A stretch of DNA of 64,000 nt from Lasiosphaeria ovina (taxonomy: Eukaryota; Ascomycota; Sordariomycetes; Sordariales; Lasiosphaeriaceae), in contig JAULSN010000004.1 in NCBI GenBank assembly GCA_033439765.1, forward strand, positions 4,908,001 through 4,972,000, in the 5' to 3' direction. The position numbers were made by a program, and so were the translations under genes. Numbering within the stretch: position 1 is the stretch's first letter; each line of letters starts with the position of its first letter. The notes beneath the pieces are model-generated. The model made no database searches. It worked only from the letters and a program-made list of their open reading frames with translations, and had not been told where the DNA came from. Of this stretch, positions 46,728 through 56,813 are shown in pieces.

Positions 46728-48826
46728 ATGAGGATCAAAGCCGCTATTGTGTTTGGCTTTGCCGTCAACCACTTTGTTGCTGGAGGGTCTGCAAGCAACA
46801 ACAAACCGACAAAGGTTCGTTCCGACCATCAAGGATAGCGGGGAACCACTTGTGTCTCGTCTCAACTAGACTGACAAAGCACAAAGCGCTCATGCGGTTA
46901 CCAGAAGGGCAATCTCAGCCCAATCTCAGCCCAGGACTGGATCAAAGCGGCCAGTCCAGGCTGGAATGCCGGCAACACGCTCGATGCCACGCCAAACGAG
47001 GGATCGTGGAACAACCCTCCACTCCAAGGGTCAACGCTGGACTATGTAAAGGCCGCTGGTTTCAAGTCGGTGCGGATTCCCGTGACCTACACCGAGCATT
47101 TCACCACAGGCTCGCCGAGCTGGACCATCAACTCGACATGGCTACAGCGCGTGTCTGACGTGATTGACATGGCCACTTCACGAGGGTTGTACGTGATTAC
47201 CAACATGCACCACGGTAAGTTTTTAATTACGTTACCACGATTCAGTGGCATCTCAGCTAGCTAATAGACGAACGACAGATTCGTGGGGCTGGGTCGACGT
47301 GTCAAAACCGGACGCAAACCAGACCATGATCCAGGAAAAGTTCTACGCCGCGTGGTTGCAAATAGGCAGGACCCTGCATTGCAAGTCCTCACTCGTGGCC
47401 TTTGAGCCGATCAACGAACCGCCAGGAAACAACGCCGCCGACGGCGCGAATCTGAACAAGCTCAACGACCTCTTCATCAAGGCCCTAGCGGACTCGGGCA
47501 ACTCAAAACGATTTGTGACACTTTCGGGGCTAGGCATGAGTATAGACAAGATCCAGTGGTTCAAAGCCCCCGAGAACATGACCAACCCGTGGGCATTCCA
47601 GTTTCACTTCTACTCGCCTTGCAAGTACCCCCCCACACCCCCCCCCAACGTATTTCCATTACGTGTTCTTGGACTTGATGCGGGTGACGGGACTAACAAC
47701 TCTACAGATGATTTTGTCTTCGGTGCCTGGTAATTCCAAGTTTCTCAATTTCTAATCTGCATCAGCAAACTCTTAATTTGGCTGACTCTTGACTCAGGGG
47801 CAAGACTGTGTGGGGCTCCGATGCCGACAAAGCTGCCATCGATGCTGACCTGATATCCGTTCGGGGCAATTTCACCGACGTGCCCCTCCTCATGGGCGAG
47901 TTCAGCGCGTCGCAGCTCAACTGTGAGGCTGCTGCCCGGTGGAAATGGTACGACTACGTCGTTCGCAAATCTACTGCACTGGGAATCACCACCATGCTGT
48001 GGGACAACGGCTTGGACAACTTGGCGCGGGAATCCGGAGAGTGGCGCGACCGTATCGCCGTCGACGTCATCACTAACACGGTCAAGGGCGTCAACAACTC
48101 GCTCGCCGACAGCACTGTCGACGCTTCCGCCACGAGCCAGACCAGTTCGGCCTACATCTTTAACAAGGTGGGCAGTGCCATCACAGACCAGACCCTGCCA
48201 TTCCTGCTTAACGGCAACTCGTTTAAATCCCTTGCCGTTGGAGGCGTGCCGTTAAGAAGCGGCGAGGATTACACCATCTCGGGGTCGTCAGTCACATTCA
48301 AAGAGGGCTTCCTCACAAATTACCTCTCAGCCACTGCGGTCCCGGGGACAAAGGCCAATGTCACAGTCGAGTTCTCGGCGGGAGCGCCGTCGCAGGTTGA
48401 ACTTGTGCAGTGGGACGTGCCGGCTTTGGCCTCTTACTCGTCTGCAGCAAAGTCTGGGCCGTCGGGGTCGGATCTGTGGGTTCCCATTGTGTGGAAAGGG
48501 CTTCACAAAGTGGCAGCCGTGGCGATCTCGACGAGCGACGGGGCGTACCTGGTCGACGACTGGACCAAGTGGCTGCCACCGCTGCAACAGGGCCGAGGGG
48601 TAAGTCTTATAATGTCCGGTTTTTGTCTTGCTGCTATTTGCTAAACATAGCTTCGTGTATGCAGACTTTCAACAGCCAGTGGAATTTTGACTTTGACCAC
48701 TTCACCATCACTTCGCAAGCCGTCAACGCCGTCATCGCCGCGGGGAAGAACACGACTTTTACGATCGAGTTTTACCCCCGCGGTGCGGGAAATGGGAACA
48801 GTGTCGAGTACACTTTGACTGTCTGA
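46728..48826 (+). CDS. Secreted GH5 glycoside hydrolase with X2-like module
   Basis: Secreted beta-glucan or cellulose-acting hydrolase. Six exons, 46728-46814, 46887-47214, 47279-47620, 47708-47729, 47798-48599 and 48665-48826, join in phase for 580 aa. An N-terminal signal peptide (IKAAIVFGFAVNHFVAGG) is followed by the GH5 barrel: WNAGNTLDA, GFKSVRIPVTY, ITNMHHDSWGW, and acid/base Glu in FEPINEPPG; the nucleophile Glu is in LLMGEFSAS, then TTMLWDNG. The C-terminal third (about 385-580) is Ig-like and fits the X2 carbohydrate-binding family: TLPFLLNGNSFKSLAVGG, YTISGSSVTFKEGFL, and an ending FTIEFYPRGAG. N-glycosylation sites are common. Intron 3 must be spliced GC-AG. It is tail-to-tail with the BBE oxidase, 167 bp apart. 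A 12-bp tandem duplication (CAATCTCAGCCC) near the start of exon 2 is retained in frame. Confidence 0.92.
47621..47707 (+). other. GC-AG intron of the GH5 gene
   Basis: Using the GT three bases downstream breaks the frame, whereas a GC donor (T|GCAAGT) restores phase and gives SPYDFVFGAW, a natural continuation of the GH5 fold. GCAAGT is the usual sequence of GC donors. A C-rich run fills the first part of the 87-nt intron. Confidence 0.75.
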
Positions 48827-48993
48827 TTTCTCGAAATTCTCGCATTCTGGTGAACTTTCAATGTTCAGGATATCATTTCACGTGCGCCAATCGGTCGGCC
48901 TGAGAGCAGTTGCAAGCGGGATCTGTCATGTTGCCATATTATTTTGTTATAGTTCTACCACTACCATTTACCAGTACCTCACTCTGCTGGGAA

Positions 48994-50578
48994 TTACCAA
49001 CTCGGGCTGTCGAGCTTGAAATACCCCTTCCACAGCCGTTGCAAGAGGCCCTGGGGATCCACCGTCTTGGCGACCCGCTTGAGCCGGGCCAGGTTTGCCG
49101 CCCCGTACCCGCGAAACACATCCTGCGATTTCCCAGCATAGTTGACATAGATGAAGCCGCGGTCGAGCTTGCGGGACGCCGCGAGCGCCTTGACCTGGCC
49201 GATCAGCTTCTGGCAGCTCGCCTCGACGGCCGAGTCGATGGCTGCGTTCTCCCACGTCACGGCCAGCTGCACGATGACTAGCGGGCCATCGGCCGGGTAC
49301 AGGCCCAGCGCGTTGCCGCCGTTGGCCTGCATGGCGCGCAGCACGTTCACGGGCAGCGGCTGGAAGATGAAAAAGGGCGTGATGGCCGTGCCGTTTGCCG
49401 CCGCGAGCAGCCGCTGCACGTGCGCCTCGTACAGCGGCACAAGGTCGACGAGCAGCTGCGCCGACGCCGCCGACACCGCCGTGTTCCACCACGTGTGCCG
49501 CTCGCCGTACGCCTCCTCGATGCCGCGCGACGTCGTCGACACGTTGGCCACCTTTTGCTGCGTGATCAGCGCGGGCACCGCGTGCAGCGGCTGGAACACG
49601 GGCGGCACGGCCGCGCCGGGCAGAGGCGTGGCGCGGTACTGGTCGGTGAGCACGATGTAGCCTCCTAGGGCTGGGATGTAGGTTTGCACGAAATAGGTGT
49701 GGGCCTGCGGGTCGGCTGGCAGGCCGTTGACGGTCAGGTTCTGGAACAGAGGGATCAGCGTGGCGTTGAGCGCGCCCGGGTAGATGAGCTCGGCGCTCCA
49801 CAGGTCGCCCTGCTCGAAGCTGGCGAGGTCGAAGCGCGTCACGATGCCAAAGTTCGATCCAGTGCCGCCACGCAGCGCCCAATACAGGTTCGCGTTCGCC
49901 GTCGGCGACGCCTCCACCATCTTCCCCGACGCTAGTACCACCTCGTACCGGCGCACGTTGTCGCACACTAGCCCGTGTATCCCGGAGAAGAAGGAGATGC
50001 CCCCTCCCAGCGTCAGGCCGCTGACGCCGACGTTGGGGTCGCGCCCTCCGACCACGGCCAGGCCGAGCGGGTCCAGCGCCGTGGACACGTTGATCCAGCG
50101 AGCCCCAGGACCCACCGACACGGTCTTCCTGTCGACGGCGACGGTGATTTGGTTCAGGTGGAACATGTCGATGGTGACGCCGTTCTCAATGTTGGACGCG
50201 CCGGCGAATGCGGTGTGGCCGCCGCCCTTGACGGTGAAGGGCGACGGCAGAGACGTGAGCAGCTTGACGGCCTTGGCCACATCGCCCGTCGTCTTGGGCG
50301 CGACGAAGCAGTCGGGCGTCACGGCCTCCTGCCGCAGAGACCAGTACGTGTTCTCCGTGGCGAACAGGCTCGAGTTGGGGAACGTCACCAGCCCGGGCAG
50401 TGCGGCCGCGAGCGCGTTGCACTGCGGAATGTGTTCGTCAGCGACCTCCCCGAAAGCCGAATCCAGAAGTAAGACATTTTCTTACCGCGTGTGCGCCGTC
50501 GACTGTCTTCGTACAGCTGCCCGTCCAGGACAGGGCCAACACCCAGAGCGCACCCCAAAGCATCTTGACTTGTTGCAT
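48994..50578 (-). CDS. Secreted FAD/BBE-type oxidase
   Basis: Berberine-bridge-type flavoprotein, probably an extracellular oligosaccharide or alcohol oxidase. Exon 1 (50578-50486) encodes a signal peptide (MLWGALWVLALSWTGS) and exon 2 (50421-48994) the rest; the 64-nt intron is in phase and the protein has 506 aa. The FAD_binding_4 domain has KGGGHTAFAGASN, whose His is the expected covalent flavin ligand; GARWINVSTAL; and GGGISFFSGIHGLVCDNV, whose Cys could be the second covalent ligand. LYWALRGGTGSNFGIVT follows. The C-terminal BBE motif fits YVNYAGKSQDVFRGYGAANLARL, written here in parts: YVNYAG, FRGYG, LARLKRVAKTVDP. Many Asn-X-Thr sites support secretion. It converges with the GH5 gene. 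Confidence 0.92.
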
Positions 50579-51963
50579 CGTGGGTGCGTTGACAGTCGAG
50601 TTGGAAGGCCGCAGTCAACTCGGCAATGCAGCGCACGAGCTTCCAGCCGGAGGAGAGACGGCAGAGGGAACGTCTTGCTCAACAGGAATGACAAGGTTGG
50701 TAAGATCATTTAAGTAAATTGTCTCGGCAGTCATCCCTTCCTACCCGTTGGAATTCCGCACGCCGGTCCCATGGTCATGGTCAGGGGGGGGCGCTGTGTA
50801 AGATATGCAGGAGTCAGCAGCGCCCACAGCAGTCGGCCCCGAACCACAGCAACCGCGGCATCCAGAGGATATCCATTTCCAAGTTGGCGGCAATGGGCAG
50901 GCATCCTTGCCCCGATGCTACATGTCCCTCGAGCACGGAGTATTCCGCGTGGATCCCCCCTCGAGGGGCCAGATTTCACGGTACGGTGCCACGGTGCCAC
51001 AGGCGATATGGGCCAAGTGGGCAAGCCCTGCCGGAACGTGGTGTTCCCGGCGCGGGGTCGAAATTGTGATCTGACAGGGCCTGACAGGTCCGGGCGTCGG
51101 CAAAAGATCTAGGTTTGTTCCTCTGGCGACGTGACTGGGTCGTCATCAATCCAATGATGGCAAGAAAGGGGTTGGGAAGGGGAATAATTGGCGGATTCGC
51201 TGCAAGCCAACACATGCATGGAGGGAAGGAAAAGGAATTTTGGCCGCAATGGGCAATTAATAAAATTTTGGATGGAGCCCGACGCCCCGGATCCTACCTC
51301 GCTGCGCGGGTCGTGTGCTGCTGCTGTGGGGACTTGTGTTGCCTGCCGCGCCGCCGGCTCTGGGCCTTGCCGATCACCTTGCAGCAGGCGCCAAGTAAAT
51401 AAATGCTCCGTCCCGGGCCAACCAGGAGTTTGGCCCGGGCCCCTGCTTCTAGAATGTGTCACCAACACGCCAACTACGGTCACACAGGTGGGTTTTTGTA
51501 ATTGCTTGTGATCCATATCATTGTTTGCCCGATTGGGTCTTTTGCGCTGCGTGGATTTCGGAGTTTGGATAATTATTGGCCAAGACAGCGGCCCGAATCC
51601 AAACAGGATCTCCATGCGGTGTGATAAGTGGTTGTTAGGTTGCAGACTGCATACAAGCTTTGACAGCACAATCCATATAATTGACCATGAGGTATTGATA
51701 ATTTCGTCCTAGATTGGGGGCCGAATAGCGACCGCCTGGCATTCGGGATTGGAAGATTTTGATGAAACGATCTAATAGAAGAATACCGACGGAAATCTCG
51801 ATTTCGGCTGGAATCCAGTGTCTAATTCTAGGATTGACGGGATATTCCAACAGCAGCTCCCCAGCTTATTGAACAACAAAATTAAATTTCTATTCCCCCC
51901 TCTGTCTATAGTGGCTCCTATAAACCACAGTATGTACACGACAATTCTAATTAGGCCCGAGAC
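50579..51963. other. Intergenic region
   Basis: This 1.38-kb region includes the BBE oxidase promoter. Open frames on both strands show no recognisable domains. Base composition falls from GC-rich to AT-rich past 51450. No element ends were seen. Confidence 0.5.
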
Positions 51964-52354
51964 TCACATCAGGATGTCCACACCCTTATCCTCTTCGGTG
52001 ACCATCTCTTCGGTGACCGTCTCTTCGGTGACCGTCTCTTCGCTCACCATCTCTTCGCTGACCATCTCTTCGGTGACAACTTCATGGAAAGTTTTGAGTT
52101 AGGGGCGAGACTGGGTAAAAGTAGTCCAGGTCTTCCACCCGCTTTGTACCACTAGTACCGGGCTGGTCCCACGAGAACTTGGAATAGTCAGGCCCCTCGA
52201 CCGTGGCCGTCGTGATGTAATGGCTGCAACGGCTGCAACCGCAACGGCGCTTACGGCGTAATGGGTGCGTGACTGGAGGAGTGGGAGAGACGGTTGGTTC
52301 TGCCGGCTCGGCCGATGCCGAACCAGGGTGAACGTTTGTGGTGGCGGTGGCCAT
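51964..52354 (-). CDS. Putative small gene with an acidic pentapeptide repeat
   Basis: The minus strand opens at ATG 52354 and encodes about 60 residues with a Pro/Thr-rich start, a basic Cys motif (RRKRRCGCSRC) and SKFSWDQPGTS. A plausible intron of about 60 nt (donor GTACAAAG at about 52152, CCTAAC branch-like site, acceptor ATGAAG at about 52085) leads into a run of V-T/S-E-E-M/T units encoded by the tandem repeat and then TGA at 51964. The total would be about 105 aa. No family is recognised; the gene model is tentative. Confidence 0.35.
51991..52080 (+). repeat. 15-bp minisatellite, six units
   Basis: Six uninterrupted 15-bp units based on CTCTTCGGTGACCAT, differing by single bases. On the minus strand they read as V-T/S-E-E-M/T pentapeptides and on the plus strand as S-S-V-T-I/V. 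Both strands are open through the array, so the repeat alone does not fix the coding strand. The unit length keeps frame. Confidence 0.9.
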
Positions 52355-53271
52355 GTCGCGTTGGGTGACTCCTTTCAGCTGCTGTGTAAGAATTTGGCCG
52401 CGACGAAGACCGAATGATGACTGGGAAGTTTGAAAGTAGTTGGTATGCGAACGGAAATTTACTTCACAATAGCAAATGGAAAACTAGCTATTTGAGCAAG
52501 CAATAGGTGGGAGATCTGCTTTTATTAACCATTATAGTAATTGTACACGCAATATGCCAGCAGATGTCAACTACCACAGACATGGCTGGAGAGCCTCGTT
52601 ACCCATCGCCTAGCTCTTTGTCCAATGAAAGCACAGATATCTGGCCGTAACAAAATGACCAGCATTCTTTCATCTTCGTGTCAGACCCGACAAGTTGGTA
52701 ACCGAACAGCTGCAGAGCAGGGGGGAAATTGAAACAGCTCTTTGTTCGTCTGGTAGGACCTAGTATTGATCACCATTGCAGACGGCAAGGAAGAGCCAAT
52801 GGCCCCCCATCAAGCAAAATCTCGAAACTTGAATCAAAGCCAAAGTTAACGACGTCAATTTGACGAAACCAGTTCGCCCGGGCCCCGACAGTTTGACGGC
52901 CACGCAGTTGAACCGCCGGCAACAACAAGGGCCGATGGCCGAGAAAGCTGTAGCGGCGATAATAATTCCGGGCACCATCGCCGAAAAAGCACCCAGGACT
53001 TAACGCCACAGCATGGGGATTCTGCCGCTACGTCAGGCCACTTTTAATGGTTCGCGCCGAGTGGGCGGGGAACTGGCTAAATACCGAGACCGAGGGGATT
53101 TGCCCAGTGCTGGGACATACGAGTACAAGTTGTTGCGAGGGTCCGCTGCCTGATGTTCTTTGTTCGTCAATACACAGTATTTCCAAACGACATCACTAAA
53201 CGAGCGATACTCATTTTTTCCAACAAATACATCATTATCCCCAAAGTAACCTGTCAGACACATCAACCGCA
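52355..53271. other. Intergenic region
   Basis: This 917-bp gap lies between the putative repeat gene and the alcohol dehydrogenase and contains the ADH promoter. No gene, RNA or repeat is supported. Confidence 0.5.
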
Positions 53272-54498
53272 ATGGCCGCCACCACGAGCAGCGACATCCC
53301 GCGCGAGATGAAGGCGGTGCAAGTCGTCCAGTACAACGAGCCGTACGCCATCAACACTGTCCCCGTCCCGCAGGCCCTGGGTCTGCACGGCCTGCTGGTC
53401 AAAGTCGGCGTGGCATCGTACTGCCAGTGAGTGCCACTCCACACCCAACATCACTCGTCTCACCACAGCGTAACAAAAAAGACGAAACGCTAACCAAACA
53501 CTCCGCACCCCAGCACCGACAGCATGGTGCGCGCCGGCATCTTCAAAGCAACCACCACCCTGCCCCTAACAGCATCGCACGAAGGCGCCGGCACAGTCGT
53601 GCAAGCCGGACCCGCCGCGGCAGCGTCCTTCCCGCCCGGCACGCGCGTCATGTGCGGGCTCGCACTAGACCCGTGCGGCGCGTGCGCAGAATGCACGACG
53701 GGGCCCGAGAGCGAGCGGCAGTACTGCGCGGCGCTCGCCGCCGCGGGGATCACGGTCGACGGCTTCTTCAGTGCGTACGTGCGGGCCGACGCGCGCACGT
53801 CGACGCGCGTGCCCGACGGCGTGTCGCTGCTGACGGCCGCGCCGCTGGCCTGCGCCGGCAACACCGTGTGGCGCGCGGTGGCGGTCGCCGGCCTCGAGCC
53901 CGGCCAGTGGCTCGCCGTCGTCGGCGCCGGCGGCGGGCTCGGGCACATCGGCGTCGCGTTCGCCAAGGCGCTGGGGCTGCGGGTGGTCGGCATCGACGCG
54001 CGCGACGAGGGGCTCGCGCTGGCGCGGGCGGGCGGCGCCGACGTCGTGGTCGATGCGCGGGCAGGGAAGGAGGCCGTGGTTGCTGAGGTGCAGCGTGTGA
54101 CGGGGCAGCAGCTGGGCGCGGACGCGACGCTCGCGCTGGCCGACGCCGACAGTGCGGCGGCGCTCGCGTGCGCAGTGACGAAGAAGCACGGCACCGTCGT
54201 GCAGGTCGCGCAGCCCATCGAGGTCAAGATCCCGTTTCAGGAGCTGATCATGCGCGATATCCGGATTCGTGGCACGATGCTGGCTTCGCCGGGTGAGAGC
54301 GATGATATGATGCGCTTCGTTGCCGAGCACGGCATAATTGTTACCACGAGGCCGTTCTATGGGCTGGACAGCGTGCATGAGTTGCTCGCAGCCGTGGAGG
54401 AGGGCACGGTCAAGGGCAAGGCTGTTATTGTGGTTGACGAGGAGCAGATTCGGGCAGAGAAGAAGTTGGGGGGGGAAGTAATAGATGAGTGGGATTAA
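53272..54498 (+). CDS. Zinc-dependent alcohol dehydrogenase (MDR family)
   Basis: NAD(P)-linked oxidation or reduction of alcohols and aldehydes in the cytosol. Exons 53272-53426 and 53514-54498 join in phase for 379 aa. Catalytic zinc ligands are Cys in VASYCHTDSM, with its codon neighbour split by the intron, and His in TASHEGAG. The structural-zinc loop has four Cys: DPCGACAECTTGPESERQYC. The Rossmann motif is VVGAGGGLGHIGVAFAKALG, followed by Asp in VVGIDARDEG, which suggests NAD preference. It resembles the AdhP/ADH1 branch rather than class III formaldehyde dehydrogenase. Codon use is extremely GC-rich compared with flanking DNA. It is tail-to-tail with the GFA gene, 116 bp apart. Confidence 0.93.
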
Positions 54499-54614
54499 CT
54501 ATGGGTTTCTGTAATTACAAACAGGCACCAGAGGTGACAGTGACGTGCTCAAGGGGGTTGGGGTCGAGTCTGGATATAAATAATGGCTAATGGTTTCACG
54601 ATTAAAATGAAAAT

Positions 54615-55157
54615 TCACTCCTTGATCTCTTGCTTATGAAACACATCTGGATAAAACGTGTGTTAACTCATTGATAATTGTTCATTTACTGCAGCCAGCG
54701 TCGAGATACTCACCTGGAATCTCGGGCATCCATTCGTCTCGATACCTACAGAAAAACTCACCCTTGGGCGGGATTTTGTCTGGTTCATCGAGAGTCCCCC
54801 ACATAACGTAGCGGAACTTGTCGGCCGCCTCTTCCTTCTCAGACCATCAGTTTGACTCCAGGAATAATAGGCAAATCGGCAGAGTGTATGGCGTACCCCG
54901 TATTCGCAGATATACGCACCGCAGTTGTCGCAAAACTCGCGCGTCACGCCGTTGTCTTGCTTGAACTTTTTGGGGCTGCCGCTGTCGTACCGGAAGGCGC
55001 CGAGGGGCACCTTGGCCGTGAGCCCATAGTTGGTCCCAAACGCGCGGTGGCAGCTCTTGCAGTGGCAGAGCGTGGTGTGGGCCTGGTCCGGAGATTCGAG
55101 GGCGAGCGAGTACTGGATGTGCTTGCACACGCACCGGCCTTGCAGGTGGAGGGCCAT
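54615..55157 (-). CDS. GFA-family zinc protein (CENP-V/GFA fold)
   Basis: Small zinc protein of the glutathione-dependent formaldehyde-activating enzyme family; many members have other or unknown substrates. Three exons, 55157-54897, 54837-54714 and 54646-54615, join in phase for 138 aa. Zinc ligands are seen in GRCVCKHIQYS, CHCKSCHRAFG and FCDNCGAYICEYG. After the first intron the frame continues EEAADKFRYVMWGTLDEP and GEFFCRYRDEW, and the last short exon ends VFHKQEIKE. Introns are 59 and 67 nt. The start is the ATG at 55157, two residues before the first zinc-binding strand. It is convergent with the alcohol dehydrogenase. Confidence 0.9.
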
Positions 55158-55681
55158 GACTGACTGGCAGTGATGCCGATGTTGAAAATAGTTTGAAGGG
55201 GGAAATTCGTTGCACTGAAGTGTGCGGGAACAAAACGCGGGAAACGAGCATGCCGCTGTTAGCTATTGTAATAACGTCGTGTTTCTTGTGAAGACAATAT
55301 GTTACGTCGGTTTTGTTGTCGATGGGCGGGCGGGTGTGACGTCAACGATCTTCGTTACACGGGGTAGGTATTTACAGTGTACCTATATCCGAACGGGGGC
55401 ATGTTTGCGTTTGCGTCTGCGTCTGGGGGGTCTCACATCGTGTGCAAACCTCCACAAAACAATACAGGCACTATTCGAATTGATCTCCGCACGAAACGGC
55501 AATCCTACTGCATCTCGCCTTTCCGAAAGTGGGCTGCGTTCGTTCTTGCTAAAGGTACAGTACTATACCTATCTTCTGTCGCCTTGTCTTGGCATTGAAT
55601 TTGTAGTGGATGCGCCCCAAACTTGACGCGGGGACTCGCTGGTATGCACTGTCTTTACAGCCTCCGAACTCAACAACGAAA
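55158..55681. other. Intergenic gap
   Basis: This 524-bp gap contains the GFA promoter and the flank of the tRNA gene. Short plus-strand open frames have no domain content. Confidence 0.5.
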
Positions 55682-55780
55682 GCCCGGTTAGCTCAGTTTG
55701 GTTAGCAGCGTCGTACTAATACCGTCGAAAGGCAGTATCTGGTTATGCGAAGGTCAACAGTTCAATCCTGTTACTGGGCA
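55682..55780 (+). tRNA. tRNA-Ile(AAU) with intron
   Basis: The acceptor halves GCCCGGT and ACTGGGC pair (one G-T), with A as discriminator. The T arm is AACAG-TTCAATC-CTGTT. The anticodon stem TCGTA/TGCGA closes a loop CTAATA...A with anticodon AAT. A 23-nt intron follows position 37, the usual place for nuclear tRNA introns. The spliced length is 76 nt. The D arm has an extra base (GCAGC instead of GAGC), which weakens its stem to three pairs. It is probably functional but slightly degenerate. The intron is a natural substrate for the Sen complex whose Sen2 subunit is also in this window. Confidence 0.85.
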
Positions 55781-55819
55781 CTATATTTTCATTTTTGCCT
55801 CTCCTGGCGCAAACCAACA

Positions 55820-56365
55820 CTAAACAATCGTAATCCTCCGCCGGATACCAGCTTGAGCTAAAGCATTTTCCGGATAGTCATAGATCTCATCGCCCCAAAA
55901 CAATCTGTAGGCCAGTCCAATTCGACGGAACTCAGATAGTCCGCTTTCAGTCTCTCGCAAAATAAGAAGATAGATGAAGGTAACGCCCAACTCGACTAAA
56001 CACGCCGGAGCTAGCCAGCACGGACATGAGTCGAGCGTCTCTTCAAACACGTCCTGTTCGTCCAGCCGGCAATTAAACCCAGCGAACACATCCATGTCAG
56101 AGCGAACCTCGCCTCTTGGGTCTCGTCGTAGCGTGGTCCAAGCTCTGGTGAACCACCTGCAAATCTCCAAGTTGGCGAGCGTCGTTGATTCGCGGTCGGT
56201 GAGGAGATCTTTCAGCACGGCGTAGCAAACATCCGATTTGTTGTACCACCGGTACATGGAGTTGATGGCCTCGGACAGCTCGGCACTGCTGGTCTTGTCG
56301 ATGCAGAATGTGTCACCCGTATAGAGTTGTCCGGAGCTTTTTTGCCCACCGTAATTCCCCTTCAA
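55820..56365 (-). pseudogene. HET-domain fragment
   Basis: The frame encodes part of a HET (heterokaryon incompatibility) domain: DTFCIDKTSSAELSEAINSM, then MYRWYNKSDVCYAVL and ICRWFTRAWTTL, matching the order of the family blocks DTCCIDK, MYxWY and SRWFTRGWTLQE. The N-terminal SHTWG part is absent and the last block is altered (TTLRRD instead of TLQEL). No ATG precedes the domain at a sensible distance. The C-terminal remainder is unrecognised. This is a truncated relic of a fungal self/non-self recognition gene. Confidence 0.65.
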
Positions 56366-56813
56366 ACGGATAGCGGGCTATAAAAAGGAGGTAAACAGAG
56401 GGTTGCTTGTGCTATTATCTAACTGCCTTCCATACCTAGCGTCCCGCCTCCTCTAGTGAAATAGGCCAGGTTTCGGGACTAGCTTTTGCTAGCTGCAGGG
56501 CACGGAGAAAGGAAAGGTATTATCACGACCCACGGTCATAACAGCGGGCGGTTGCGGTCCGAGGCAACAGCCTAGTTATATGAGAGGAATTTGGGTACTT
56601 ACGATTGTCATTATTATTCGTGGTCCTGAGCTGCGGTGAGCTGCGGCTGATTTGACCGGAGCTCTCCCTGCTTTTCCTGAGCTAGGGTGATGATCCCAGT
56701 GCGGGACAGCTGCAAAACCCCAGAGGCCATGATTTAATGAAAGGCTCCATTCCGCATATACGACGATGAAATGCTATATAAAGCTGTAAATGCGGCTTGC
56801 AGCGACGACAATC
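56366..56813. other. Intergenic gap with repeat
   Basis: This 448-bp gap lies between two broken incompatibility-type genes. It includes the repeat copy at 56625-56700. No gene is supported. Confidence 0.5.
56625..56700 (+). repeat. Dispersed repeat with GTCCTGAGCTG core, copy 2
   Basis: Patchy match to 40548-40620 in the same orientation; see that entry. Here it sits between the HET fragment and the NACHT-type fragment. Confidence 0.4.

Noticed and set aside
52006..52080. CRISPR-like array
   Set aside because: The 15-bp units are directly adjacent without spacers and lie in a eukaryotic genome; this is a minisatellite.
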